From positions 253,768-317,767 of the forward strand of contig JAECQR010000002.1 of NCBI GenBank assembly GCA_015999765.1: DNA of 64,000 bases. Direction: 5' to 3'. This document shows positions 42,668 through 51,345 of the stretch, in pieces (position 1 is the first letter of the stretch; the number at the start of each line of letters is the position of its first letter). The notes under the pieces were generated by a model. It did not search any database. It had not been told where the DNA came from and was given only the letters and a program-made list of their open reading frames with translations. Source of the stretch: Flavobacteriia bacterium (GTDB taxonomy: Bacteria > Bacteroidota > Bacteroidia > Flavobacteriales > Weeksellaceae). The position numbers and the translations under genes are program-made.

Positions 42668-44323
42668 TTATCCAAACTTCCGTTTTCTCAGCCAGAAGAA
42701 AATTCCACCCAAAGCTCCGGTAATTGCCAACGGTAGCAGTAAGTTAAGCCATTGCCAGTTGGTTTTTTCTTCGTCAATTCTTTGTCTGTCCAGAAGTCGT
42801 GCTTCAATATTCCGGTTTCTGAGTTCCATTAAATTAGAGTCATCCAACAGAAAATCGAGTGCATTTCTTAGGAACTGTTCATTTCCGTAAGTTTGTTTCG
42901 TAAGCAGATCTTCGCCCAAGGGCAATGCATTTCCTTTATAAACCTGGTTTCTTCCAACATCTCCGTCAGCGATAACAATCATTTTGTTGTCATTGCTCTG
43001 TGCTTTAAAACCAGGATACGCATTTCTTTCGCTTCTGGAAGCATACGCGGAGGTGAATTTGCCTTCTAAACTTACAGCAAAGATTTTGGGTGTCGTAGGT
43101 TTGTCAAATTCGCTCAAAGAATCGGTCCTTACGATTTCTGCCAGAGCGACATAATTAGGCACCTGTTTCACATTCGTTCTCTCGCTCGATTCAAAAAGAA
43201 CTTTGGTTTTAATATTTTTTCTCCCTAAAGTATCGATTGAAGTGGGGAATTCAAACTTTACAGGATTGATGTTTTTAGTAATCGGGTTTTTAGTTTCTGC
43301 AATACCGAGCGGGAAGTAAGGCCACAGAAAACTGCTGAACTGTGGATTACCGGCAACTTCTCCGGAGACAATTCTGATGAGTGCAGATTTCTTCATGTCT
43401 TTCACCAATCCCGGATTAATCCGAAGTCCGTAGTTGAAAAAGAAATCCGTCAGATTGGTCTCCATTGGATAGGCCATGATCTTTTTGGACTGAAAAAGCG
43501 TATCCATTTCCGCATTCACCGCATCGATCATCCACAATGTTTTTCCGCCGTTCATGATGTATTGGTCGAGGATTACCTTTTCGTTTTCGGTAAAAGCTTT
43601 TCTTGGTTTTGCGATGACGAGCGCATGCATTTGTTTCAGTTTCGGAACATCAGCTAAAGAAAGTTCTGTTTGGTTTTGAGGAATAATTGGGCCTGCGTTG
43701 TAACTTTCAAGCGCCATATCCATAAAACCCTGGAACTGGCTTGGACCAAGTTCGTCCTGATTGATCAGAATTCCGATGTTCTTCTTTTCTTCTTCGGTAA
43801 TTGCTTTAATATTGGAAGCGAAATTATACTCAAGGTTCTCAATCGATTTGCTGAGCTGCTCCGAAGCATCGATGCCGCTTTGGTTAATGATGAGGGGAAT
43901 CGAACTTCCGTAGGAGTTATATTTAAGCGCGGCGAACGGAAACATGACGATTTCGGAGATTTTGCCGTCTTTCATATCCGGAAGAATAGAGGGCTGCATT
44001 CCCATTGCGGCAAGTGTGTCCTGCGACATTTTTGTTTTGATGGGATCGATAAATTTATAATCGATTTTCGGGTTTATCTTCCTGAATTCTTCGAGCATAA
44101 ATTTCGTTTCATTCTGCAGTTGACGGAAACTTGCCGGGAAATCGCCTTCCAGATAAACATCTACTGTCAAAGGTTTTTTAACCGATTCCAGAATTTTTAC
44201 AGTAGATTCGGATAAAGTGTAGCGTTTTTCCTGAGTAAGATCGAATCTTTTTGAAAAAACTCCGAAAATACCAAGAAGCAGAACTGCACCGATGATGATA
44301 TATGTGATATATTTTTTGTTCAT
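42668..44323 (-). CDS. gldG: Gliding motility ABC transporter component GldG
   Basis: A 551-residue membrane protein matching GldG, the auxiliary/substrate-binding-like part of the GldAFG ABC system first linked to flavobacterial gliding. An N-terminal TM helix (about 5-24, ITYIIIGAVLLLGIFGVF) and a C-terminal TM helix (about 525-545, WLNLLLPLAITGALGGIFFWLRKRK) bracket a large periplasmic region with a GldG/IFT52-like fold (TVDVYLEGDFPASFRQLQNETKFMLEEF). It follows gldF by 21 nt. gldA, the ATPase, is not here, as is common. In this group the role may be in envelope biology or T9SS rather than visible gliding. Confidence 0.9.
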   Translation of the reverse strand: MNKKYITYIIIGAVLLLGIFGVFSKRFDLTQEKRYTLSESTVKILESVKKPLTVDVYLEGDFPASFRQLQNETKFMLEEFRKINPKIDYKFIDPIKTKMSQDTLAAMGMQPSILPDMKDGKISEIVMFPFAALKYNSYGSSIPLIINQSGIDASEQLSKSIENLEYNFASNIKAITEEEKKNIGILINQDELGPSQFQGFMDMALESYNAGPIIPQNQTELSLADVPKLKQMHALVIAKPRKAFTENEKVILDQYIMNGGKTLWMIDAVNAEMDTLFQSKKIMAYPMETNLTDFFFNYGLRINPGLVKDMKKSALIRIVSGEVAGNPQFSSFLWPYFPLGIAETKNPITKNINPVKFEFPTSIDTLGRKNIKTKVLFESSERTNVKQVPNYVALAEIVRTDSLSEFDKPTTPKIFAVSLEGKFTSAYASRSERNAYPGFKAQSNDNKMIVIADGDVGRNQVYKGNALPLGEDLLTKQTYGNEQFLRNALDFLLDDSNLMELRNRNIEARLLDRQRIDEEKTNWQWLNLLLPLAITGALGGIFFWLRKRKFG

Positions 44324-44344
44324 TTTTTTAATTCTAGAAAAGCT

Positions 44345-45073
44345 TTATTTTTTCTTTTCAACAAAAATTTTAGCTAAAAAGAGGCAAATTCCGATAACAA
44401 AGAAAAAATAAAAAATATCTCTGGAGTCTATTAATCCCCTAGTAAATGCAAGAAAATGTTTATAAAAACCAAGGTTTGACAGAATATAATCTGCTCCCCC
44501 CAATAATTTGTAACTCGCCAACTGTTCGATTCCGAAATATAATAGGAAACAAAAGAAAATGCCTAACAAATAAGCCATAATTTGGTTTTGCGAGAGCGAT
44601 GATGCTAAAATTCCTACAGCTGAAAATGCAGCTGTTAAAATCATTAAACCGAAATAGCTCCCGAAAGTAGCCCCTAAATCGATGTTTCCTGCGGGAACGC
44701 CCAAAGTGTAAACAGTGTAAAGGTAGATAACCGAGGGGAGGAGGCATAAAACTCCAACGAACCAAACTGCCAGAAATTTCCCTACTATGATTTCAGAAAT
44801 TTTCACAGGCTGAGAAAAAAGCCAGTTCAGAGTTCCCGATTGCTGTTCCTCTGCAAGAGTTTTCATTGATATTGCGGGAATTATAAACATCAATAACCAC
44901 GGTACCAAAACGAAATAACTTTGTAATGATGCAGTTCCGATATCGAAAATATTAGAATCGTTTTCAAAGAAAAACAAAAACAGGGTTCCTATTAAACTGA
45001 AAGCGCCAATAATCAACCAGGCGCTCCAGTTGCCGAAATAACTCCAAAGTTCTTTTTTAAATATAGCAGTCAT
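44345..45073 (-). CDS. gldF: Gliding motility ABC transporter permease GldF
   Basis: A 242-residue ABC-2 type permease with six predicted TM helices. Seen: the N-terminal amphipathic start FKKELWSYFGNWSAWLIIGAFSLIGTLFLFFF, the coupling-loop region PAISMKTLAEEQQSGTLNWLFSQPVKISEIIVGKFLAVWF, and the C-terminal GLIDSRDIFYFFFVIGICLFLAKIFVEKKK. Expected to pair with GldA ATPase and GldG. Starts 24 nt after hemJ, so heme and gldFG genes share a transcript here. Confidence 0.92.
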   Translation of the reverse strand: MTAIFKKELWSYFGNWSAWLIIGAFSLIGTLFLFFFENDSNIFDIGTASLQSYFVLVPWLLMFIIPAISMKTLAEEQQSGTLNWLFSQPVKISEIIVGKFLAVWFVGVLCLLPSVIYLYTVYTLGVPAGNIDLGATFGSYFGLMILTAAFSAVGILASSLSQNQIMAYLLGIFFCFLLYFGIEQLASYKLLGGADYILSNLGFYKHFLAFTRGLIDSRDIFYFFFVIGICLFLAKIFVEKKK

Positions 45074-45097
45074 TATCTTTTTTAAATGTGAAAAATA

Positions 45098-45643
45098 TTA
45101 TTTTTTCGCTTTATTAACGAGTTTTACGGTAAGCATAATCGCAACAACCAAAACGAAAAAGCCTGTGATTAATTGCCACCAGTATTCCAGCACCCATGAT
45201 TTCAGAATCACGGTAAAAACTACCAGAAACAGGATAAAGGTCGCAATTTCATTGGCCTGCCGAAGTTTTATATTCTTAATTGGTAAAACCTCTCCGTGTA
45301 AATTCTTCATCTGCAGAACTTTTTTCCAGCACCAGAAATGATATGCTGCAAGACCGATTAAGAAAGTAAGTTTAAGATGAAACCAGGGCGTTTTCATCAA
45401 ACCGAAATTCAGATAAATTAGACCCAATCCACTTACAAGCATAATGACACCGGCCGGAACTGTAATGATATTCCATAACCGCCGGGCCATGAAAACGTAC
45501 TGTTCACGGAGAATCTGTTTTTTTGCGGCTTCAAACTCATCGGTGTCTTTGTAGTAAACAAAGAGCCGAACCAGATAGAAAATTCCTGCAAAATAACTGA
45601 CCATAAAAACAATATGGAAGGCTTTGAGAATGGTATAAAGCAT
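45098..45643 (-). CDS. hemJ: Protoporphyrinogen oxidase HemJ (CopD/UPF0093-like)
   Basis: A 181-residue membrane protein of the HemJ family, which oxidises protoporphyrinogen IX in heme synthesis. Conserved N-terminal ILKAFHIVFMVSYFAGIFYLVRLFVYY with the essential His (H10), four TM helices, and LKLTFLIGLAAYHFWCWKKV. It is longer at the C-terminus than cyanobacterial HemJ. Annotators often label this family CopD; the N-terminal pattern favours HemJ. First gene of the hemJ-gldF-gldG run. Confidence 0.85.
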   Translation of the reverse strand: MLYTILKAFHIVFMVSYFAGIFYLVRLFVYYKDTDEFEAAKKQILREQYVFMARRLWNIITVPAGVIMLVSGLGLIYLNFGLMKTPWFHLKLTFLIGLAAYHFWCWKKVLQMKNLHGEVLPIKNIKLRQANEIATFILFLVVFTVILKSWVLEYWWQLITGFFVLVVAIMLTVKLVNKAKK

Positions 45644-45659
45644 CAGAAAAATTTAGGTG

Positions 45660-45667
45660 CAAAGATA
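45660..45667 (-). promoter_or_regulatory. -7 box TATCTTTG of hemJ-gldFG
   Basis: Exact TAnnTTTG on the minus strand, 16 nt upstream of the hemJ ATG. No TTG at consensus spacing. Confidence 0.5.
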
Positions 45668-45797
45668 GAAGATAAAAGTGATTGTAGAAAGACCCGAGAG
45701 GTCAATAGTAAATTTTTGTGTTAAAATTATCATTTAAGAAGAGTATTTCATTAATTTTTAGTTTTTTTGCATACTACAATTATTTATCCTACTAATT

Positions 45798-47960
45798 ATG
45801 AAAAGAATTTTCCAATTGTGTTTCAGTTTGGCATTTTTCTCTTTAGGTTTTTCGCAGAATTTAAAACCGATCGCTGAGAAAGTTAAAAATTCACAATCTG
45901 CAAACAAAACGTTTGTTAAATACAATCTCTTCACCGAAAATCAGTCTGTACAGAAGCAAAATATGTACAAAGCTGCCGCGGAAGGGATTACAGTTATGGA
46001 ACTCAATAAAATTGAGATTCAGAGAATTACTACTGAAAGACCTGAAGCAATGGAAATGACATTTCCGTTCGAAGGTAAAAACATCACAGTAGAACTGGTG
46101 AAGAACACTTTTTTCACACATGATTTTAAAATCAATACTGATAAAGGTTACGCTAACTATACTCCTGGGGTTTATTATCACGGGGTTGTAAAGGGTGATA
46201 ATGAATCTCTTGTTGCTTTAAGTTTTTTCAACGACGATGTGGTTGGAGTAACTTCCATCAAGAATATTGGAAATATTGTTATCGGCAAGGCTAAAAACAG
46301 CGATGATTTTGTATCCTACAACGATCAGAAACTGAAAGGCCAAAATCCGTTCTCATGTTCGGCAGATGAACTGCTTGAAAATCAGAAAATGTCTGGTCCG
46401 TCTTATAATCCTAAAACAATGACGGATAAGAAAACCGATAACTGCGTCAGAATTTATTACGAAGTTGGTTTCGGTCCCTACACATTAAACGGTTCTAATG
46501 TAACCACCACTACAAACTGGGCAACTGCCATGCATAATAATGTTTCTACCCTTTATGCAAACGACGGAATTACGGTTGCGCTAAGCGAAATCTTTATCTG
46601 GACTGCCGGCGCGGATCCGTATACCGGCACGCCTTCAGAAATTTTAAATAAATTCCGAACCGGACGTCCAACTTTCAATGGAGATATCGCGCAGCTTTTA
46701 AGGAATCCTGCTACAACAAGTATTGCATGGGTTAATGCGTTGTGTACCACCTATAGATATTCTTATTCAGGTGTTAACCTGAGTTTCCAAAATGTGCCAA
46801 CATATTCATGGAATATTGAGGCAATGACTCACGAGATCGGTCACAATTTAGGGTCTCCACACACCCATGCATGTAAATGGAATGGTAATGATACCGCGAT
46901 TGACGGATGCGGGCCAGCTTCAGGCAATAATGAAGGTTGCGACGGGCCACTTCCAACAGGTACTGGCGGTACAATCATGAGTTATTGTCATTTGGTTCCT
47001 TCCGTAGGAATTAATTTTGCAAACGGTTTCGGTGTTCAGCCGGGAGCGCTTATCAGAAACACAGTTAACTCCAAAGGATGTTTGGGAACAAACTGTGTAA
47101 CTTCTTGTGATCTTACTGTAACCGGGCTTACCATCTCTAACCTTACCGCCAACTCGGTAACCGCAACGATTGTTGATAATACTGGCACCAGCTGGAAATA
47201 TAAACTGGCTAAAATGGACGGAACTGTTATTCAGGCAGGAACTACCACCACTAAAGTACTGAATTTTACAAATCTTGATCCGGGCATTTATTATACCATA
47301 GCCGTAGGAACTGATTGTTCTGGACCGCAGGCTTACGCATTCGAACAGCTTATTCTTACAGATGCCAACTGGTGTTCGGGGGTTCTGTTTACCGATCCGG
47401 GCGGGGCATCTGCAAATTATGGTGATAATCAAATTATTACAAAAACCTTTTATCCGACAAATTCTACCGATAAGCTTAAAATGACTTTCACTGAATTTGA
47501 AACTGAAGCTGGATTCGATTTTATGAATGTTTATAACGGACCAAGCACGGGTTCTCCGAGATTCGCGGGAGCAACGCAGATCAGTGGAAGCACAATTCCT
47601 GGACCTTTCCAGTCTACGCATGCTACGGGAGCAATTACCGTAAGGTTTATTTCAGATGCTGGTGTGGCAGCTTCTGGCTGGCTTGCGACTTTCGAGTGTG
47701 TTACTCTTGCTACTGGAGAAGTTTCTGCTTCTTCTGCCGTAAATATTGCGCAATCTTCGACAAAGGGAATTTTCAGTATTACCGCAAAAGATAAGATTCA
47801 GTCTTACAAAGTATTTGATGCTTCAGGTAAACTGGTTAAGACTTCTGCGAAGCTTAATGCAAATGACGAGAATGTTGATCTTACGGCTAGTCCAAGAGGT
47901 TCTTACGTAATCAGTGTTACCACTTCGAAAGAAACTGTGACTAAAAAAGTGATTAGATAA
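45798..47960 (+). CDS. Secreted M12-type zinc metalloprotease with CUB-like and type IX sorting domains
   Basis: A 720-residue exoprotein. Order: signal peptide (about 1-21, FSLGFSQ), propeptide (about 22-205), and a reprolysin/M12B-like metalloprotease domain (about 215-435). The zinc site is HEIGHNLGSPH (345-355), the met-turn the GTIMSYCH Met. A fibronectin III-like module follows (about 435-520), then a CUB-like domain (about 535-635, WCSGVLFTDPGGASANYGDN..FDFMNVYNGPS). The type A T9SS sorting domain is C-terminal (about 650-720, SYKVFDASGKLVK..SPRGSYVISVTTSKETVTKKVIR). It is probably a secreted virulence or nutritional protease. Confidence 0.92.
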   Translation: MKRIFQLCFSLAFFSLGFSQNLKPIAEKVKNSQSANKTFVKYNLFTENQSVQKQNMYKAAAEGITVMELNKIEIQRITTERPEAMEMTFPFEGKNITVELVKNTFFTHDFKINTDKGYANYTPGVYYHGVVKGDNESLVALSFFNDDVVGVTSIKNIGNIVIGKAKNSDDFVSYNDQKLKGQNPFSCSADELLENQKMSGPSYNPKTMTDKKTDNCVRIYYEVGFGPYTLNGSNVTTTTNWATAMHNNVSTLYANDGITVALSEIFIWTAGADPYTGTPSEILNKFRTGRPTFNGDIAQLLRNPATTSIAWVNALCTTYRYSYSGVNLSFQNVPTYSWNIEAMTHEIGHNLGSPHTHACKWNGNDTAIDGCGPASGNNEGCDGPLPTGTGGTIMSYCHLVPSVGINFANGFGVQPGALIRNTVNSKGCLGTNCVTSCDLTVTGLTISNLTANSVTATIVDNTGTSWKYKLAKMDGTVIQAGTTTTKVLNFTNLDPGIYYTIAVGTDCSGPQAYAFEQLILTDANWCSGVLFTDPGGASANYGDNQIITKTFYPTNSTDKLKMTFTEFETEAGFDFMNVYNGPSTGSPRFAGATQISGSTIPGPFQSTHATGAITVRFISDAGVAASGWLATFECVTLATGEVSASSAVNIAQSSTKGIFSITAKDKIQSYKVFDASGKLVKTSAKLNANDENVDLTASPRGSYVISVTTSKETVTKKVIR

Positions 47961-47980
47961 CTGCATAATCAAAACAACAG

Positions 47981-48013
47981 AAATAGCCGGCTTCTAAAGC
48001 CGGCTATTTTTTT
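47981..48013. terminator. Bidirectional terminator
   Basis: AAATAGCCGGCTT / AAGCCGGCTATTT with a short CT-rich loop and seven T. Located between convergent genes. Confidence 0.9.
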
Positions 48014-48025
48014 ATAATCAAAAAA

Positions 48026-48853
48026 TTAATAAAATTCGATGTAGATGCTTTCGCCTACTTTCATCCCGAAAAGGGTACGGGCACCGTTATCTTTATTTCC
48101 TTTATAAATGGTGAGTTCCAAAAGGTCTGCATCATTGAAAATGGCAGCGGATTTACCATGGAATTCATGCTCCATATCCCAATCCTGAATAAAATCGGTG
48201 TACTGGTTATGAATTTTTGTAAGTGCAAGGTTTCGGAATTTCAAAATAAAACCATCAAATCCTACACTGTATTTCTCGAACGACTTTTTACTGATGTTGG
48301 AAACCATATTCCCGAAATTATCGATGTACATAATTTCGCCGATGATCATTTTTTCGTTTTCGTTAAAGACAGGCCGCGGAAAAGAAAGTTGCTTGGGTGA
48401 CTTAAATTTTCTGCCGATGACTTCCGGTAAACCGCCTTTCTGTAAATGTACCGCAACAGGTGCGAAAATATCGGTAGATGTAAAGCGTACTTCATCATCA
48501 AACCTGTTGTTGAAAGTAATTTCGTAAACTGCTTCGGGTTTAATGTCATAGAAAATGAGACTTAAAATACCATTGTCTGCAGCGATAAAATAATGTCCGT
48601 CCGCTTTATAAAGGATGCATTTTCGTTCTTTGGTATAAAAACTGTCTACTGAAATAATGTGCACGGTGCCTTCAGGAAAAAAAGGATAGGCATTTCTTAC
48701 AATATAGGCGGTCTGCAGAAGGTTATACGCCTGTATTTCGTGGGAAATATCGATGATTCTGGCATTTTCATTTAAGCTCAGGATCTTACCTTTCACAGCG
48801 GGAACTCTGTGATCAACCAATCCGTAATCTGAGGTGAAAGTTATAACAGGCAT
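48026..48853 (-). CDS. SAM hydrolase/SAM-dependent halogenase family protein (DUF62)
   Basis: A 275-residue member of the S-adenosyl-L-methionine hydroxide adenosyltransferase family, which hydrolyses SAM to adenosine and methionine; fluorinase and chlorinase are relatives. N-terminus VITFTSDYGLVDHRVPAVKGKI contains the Asp that binds the ribose hydroxyls, ISHEIQAYNLLQTAYIVRNAYPFFPEGTVHIISVD is the family signature, and VYIDNFGNMVSNI is the C-terminal domain. There is no long halogenase-specific loop that I can identify, so hydrolase is more likely. Confidence 0.9.
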   Translation of the reverse strand: MPVITFTSDYGLVDHRVPAVKGKILSLNENARIIDISHEIQAYNLLQTAYIVRNAYPFFPEGTVHIISVDSFYTKERKCILYKADGHYFIAADNGILSLIFYDIKPEAVYEITFNNRFDDEVRFTSTDIFAPVAVHLQKGGLPEVIGRKFKSPKQLSFPRPVFNENEKMIIGEIMYIDNFGNMVSNISKKSFEKYSVGFDGFILKFRNLALTKIHNQYTDFIQDWDMEHEFHGKSAAIFNDADLLELTIYKGNKDNGARTLFGMKVGESIYIEFY

Positions 48854-48872
48854 CTGTAATTGTAGAGAATGG

Positions 48873-48880
48873 CAAATTTA
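48873..48880 (-). promoter_or_regulatory. -7 box TAAATTTG of the SAM hydrolase gene
   Basis: Exact TAnnTTTG on the minus strand, 19 nt upstream of the ATG; a TTG lies 24 nt further up (48905-48907), slightly long spacing. Confidence 0.55.
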
Positions 48881-48983
48881 GGGCAAAAAATAATATTTCG
48901 CGCCCAATGTGAATAATAAAAAACTTTATCTTTAGATAATATTTGATATTTTTAGATCAATTAATTAATAACAAACCTATTAT

Positions 48984-49943
48984 ATGTTTGAACTGAATTA
49001 CGAAATCAACGGAATAGACGCCAAAACTTTTTATGGGGTCAATAATCAATATTTTAATTTACTGAAATCAACTTTTCCTACGCTTAAGATCACCGGCCGC
49101 GACCATTTCGTCTTTGCACTTGGTAATAACGAGACACTTGATGTGCTGAAGAAAAAACTGGATGATATTGTAAGTTTCATTTCCCGTCACAATTCGATCA
49201 CGCTGAAAGATCTTGAAAATATTCTAAATATTAAAGATGAAAGTGAAAAACAGCTGGTCTTTGATCAGGATATCATTGTGAAAGGGGTTAACGGTAAAAT
49301 CATCAAAGCGAAAACCACCAACCTTAAGAAACTGGTAAAGGAATCCGAAAAGAAGGATATGGTTTTTGCCATCGGACCTGCAGGAACCGGAAAAACGTAT
49401 ACAAGCGTAGCTTTGGCGGCAAGAGCGTTGCGTGACAAGGAAGTGAAAAGGATTATCTTAACAAGACCGGCGGTGGAAGCGGGAGAGAGTCTGGGTTTTC
49501 TTCCCGGGGATTTAAAAGAAAAGCTGGATCCGTATCTGCAACCGCTTTATGATGCGCTTCGCGATATGATTCCGCACGAGAAACTCGAAGGGTTTATCGA
49601 AAAGAAAGTAATTGAAGTCGCGCCGTTGGCTTTCATGCGTGGACGGACGCTGGATGAAGCTTTTGTAATTCTGGATGAGGCTCAGAATACCACGCATTCG
49701 CAAATGAAAATGTTTCTCACCAGAATGGGCATGAATGCTAAATTCATCATCACAGGCGATCCGAGTCAGGTAGATTTACCAATGCGACAGAAATCGGGTC
49801 TGAAAGAAGCGATGCGAATCTTGAAAGATGTTAATGAAATCGGTTTTGTACATCTCACAGATGAAGATGTGGTGCGGCATCCGGTTGTAAGGAAAATCAT
49901 CAATGCCTACGGGAACGAAGAAAAAAGGCAGAGAGAAGAGTAG
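48984..49943 (+). CDS. PhoH family ATPase
   Basis: A 319-residue PhoH/PhoL-like P-loop ATPase. Walker A GPAGTGKTYTS (about 134-144), TRPAVEAGESLGFLPGDLKEKLDPYLQPLYDAL (PhoH signature), Walker B VILDEAQNTTHSQMKMFLTRMG and FIITGDPSQVDLP. The N-terminal region (about 1-100) is the KH-like/PhoL N-domain. Family roles relate to RNA metabolism and phosphate stress. Its usual partner ybeY is not adjacent. Monocistronic. Confidence 0.95.
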   Translation: MFELNYEINGIDAKTFYGVNNQYFNLLKSTFPTLKITGRDHFVFALGNNETLDVLKKKLDDIVSFISRHNSITLKDLENILNIKDESEKQLVFDQDIIVKGVNGKIIKAKTTNLKKLVKESEKKDMVFAIGPAGTGKTYTSVALAARALRDKEVKRIILTRPAVEAGESLGFLPGDLKEKLDPYLQPLYDALRDMIPHEKLEGFIEKKVIEVAPLAFMRGRTLDEAFVILDEAQNTTHSQMKMFLTRMGMNAKFIITGDPSQVDLPMRQKSGLKEAMRILKDVNEIGFVHLTDEDVVRHPVVRKIINAYGNEEKRQREE

Positions 49944-50033
49944 TTACTAACATTTCCACATTAAGTTTTTTGAATTTTAAATTGGTTGAATGACAGGGGA
50001 TTAGTTAAACATTTAATAAATAATGTTAATAAC

Positions 50034-50063
50034 TTGTTAATTAAAAAATTAATTATATATTTG
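50034..50063 (+). promoter_or_regulatory. Promoter of beta-barrel gene 1
   Basis: TTG (50034-50036), 19 nt, TATATTTG (50056-50063): full consensus. Confidence 0.8.
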
Positions 50064-50088
50064 TTTCACTAATTTTAAAATTTTGATC

Positions 50089-50565
50089 ATGAAAAAATTA
50101 TTTTTAGCAGGTGCTTTGGCATTTTTTGTGGGAGTTAGTGCCCAGTCAGGTTATCCAAAACTTGGTTTTCATCTGGGAATTCCTGTAGGTGATGCGGGGG
50201 ACATTTACAGTTTTAATGTAGGTGTAGATGCGGCGTATCTATGGAATGTAGCCCCGAATTTTGATTTGGGTGTTGCAACCGGTTATTCACACTATCTGGT
50301 TAAATCTGATTTTAGTGATTTTATTGATGGATTAGGGTTAATCCCAATTGCTGCGACAGGTAAATATACTGTAGCGCCAAACTTCTTCCTGGGTGCTGAC
50401 TTGGGTTATGGACTTTTTACAAATGAAGGCGCTGACGGAGGGTTTTATTATCAGCCAAAAATCGGATATGAATCCGGAAAGACAGAGTTTTATTTAGGCT
50501 ATAAGGGAGTAAGTAATGATGGTTCTATTGGATCTGTTAACGTTGGAATTAATTTTAAACTCTAA
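50089..50565 (+). CDS. Small outer-membrane beta-barrel protein (1 of 3)
   Basis: A 158-residue exported protein. Signal peptide MKKLFLAGALAFFVGVSAQ, then short beta strands: KLGFHLGIPVG, FNVGVDAAYLWN, FDLGVATGYSHYLV, IPIAATGKYTVAPNFFLGADLGYGLF, YYQPKIGYESGKTEFYLGYKGV and the end SVNVGINFKL. It is a plausible eight-stranded barrel of unknown function. I use the ATG at 50089; TTG two codons upstream is less likely. It has its own promoter and terminator, unlike an operon gene. Confidence 0.85.
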   Translation: MKKLFLAGALAFFVGVSAQSGYPKLGFHLGIPVGDAGDIYSFNVGVDAAYLWNVAPNFDLGVATGYSHYLVKSDFSDFIDGLGLIPIAATGKYTVAPNFFLGADLGYGLFTNEGADGGFYYQPKIGYESGKTEFYLGYKGVSNDGSIGSVNVGINFKL

Positions 50566-50588
50566 ATTTTCTTAATTGGCATTATTGT

Positions 50589-50616
50589 AAACCCGCATTT
50601 AGGCGGGTTTTTTTAT
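50589..50616 (+). terminator. Terminator of beta-barrel gene 1
   Basis: AAACCCGC-ATTTA-GGCGGGTTT followed by five T. Confidence 0.9.
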
Positions 50617-50629
50617 GACAAAAGTCATG

Positions 50630-50659
50630 TTGAAAGCTATCTGAACATTTTTATATTTG
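50630..50659 (+). promoter_or_regulatory. Promoter of beta-barrel gene 2
   Basis: TTG (50630-50632), 19 nt, TATATTTG (50652-50659): full consensus, same spacing as the promoter at 50034. Confidence 0.8.
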
Positions 50660-50681
50660 CGACTTAAATAAATTAAAAATT

Positions 50682-51212
50682 ATGAAAAAAGTATTATTGG
50701 TTGGTGCATTAGCACTTTTTGCAACGGTAAACGCGCAAACTCAGAATCCAGCATTGGCAAAAGGGAAGTGGTTAGTAGAAGCAAATACGAACTTTGGTGT
50801 TTTGAGCCCATCAAGCACTTCTATTGGGTTTTATACTAATGATGGAGATTCTATGTTCAAAATCGGTGGCGAAGCTGGATATTTTGTAGCAAATAACCTG
50901 GCATTAAAGGTTGGTTTGGGAGTTACATCTTTAACAATGGACACTTTCTATGGAGATAATGAAACTTCAACCGCATTCAACTACAAAATTGGAGCAAAAT
51001 ACTATATAGCTAGTATGTTCCCGGTACAAATTGATTTTAACGGAATTTCAAGCGAAGGCGAGAATATTAACGCAGTTGGATTTCAGGGAGGTTACGCTTG
51101 GTTTGTATCTCCGAACATTTCCATCGAACCAGGTTTGAGATATGACTTGGGTACTGCTGAGGGCTCAACAGGAATTTTCTCTGGTAACGTTGGTTTTGCA
51201 CTACATTTCTAA
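50682..51212 (+). CDS. Small outer-membrane beta-barrel protein (2 of 3)
   Basis: A 176-residue exported barrel-like protein. Signal MKKVLLVGALALFATVNAQ, then strands such as KWLVEANTNFGVL, FKIGGEAGYFVANNLALKVGLGVTSL, TAFNYKIGAKYYIASMFPVQIDFNGIS, AVGFQGGYAWFVSPNISIEPGLRYDLG and the ending SGNVGFALHF with terminal Phe, the hallmark for outer-membrane insertion. Function unknown. The signal peptide closely resembles that of the gene before it, but the mature parts differ. A 20-base stretch at 50821-50840 is repeated at 34482. Confidence 0.85.
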   Translation: MKKVLLVGALALFATVNAQTQNPALAKGKWLVEANTNFGVLSPSSTSIGFYTNDGDSMFKIGGEAGYFVANNLALKVGLGVTSLTMDTFYGDNETSTAFNYKIGAKYYIASMFPVQIDFNGISSEGENINAVGFQGGYAWFVSPNISIEPGLRYDLGTAEGSTGIFSGNVGFALHF

Positions 51213-51231
51213 TAAAAAAATATAGGATGAA

Positions 51232-51263
51232 TTTCCCGGTTCCATGGAATCGGGATTTTTTTT
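51232..51263 (+). terminator. Terminator of beta-barrel gene 2
   Basis: TTCCCGGTTCC / GGAATCGGGA (one G-T pair) with T-rich tail. Confidence 0.8.
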
Positions 51264-51320
51264 GCCGTAAAGTCCGAAGAGAAAGTTTTCTTTTCATTTT
51301 CGGGTCGGGAATTAAAATGA

Positions 51321-51328
51321 TATTTTTG
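51321..51328 (+). promoter_or_regulatory. -7 box TATTTTTG of beta-barrel gene 3
   Basis: Exact TAnnTTTG, 17 nt upstream of the ATG at 51346. No TTG at consensus spacing. Confidence 0.55.
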
Positions 51329-51345
51329 GGAAAAATTAAAAATTT

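Noticed and set aside
43670-44215. Plus-strand open frame of 181 codons inside gldG
   Set aside because: Shadow of gldG; no start context or domain.
46920-47621. Minus-strand open frame of 233 codons opposite the M12-type protease
   Set aside because: Overlaps a well-supported gene; the product is Arg/Ser/Cys-rich and has no recognisable motif.
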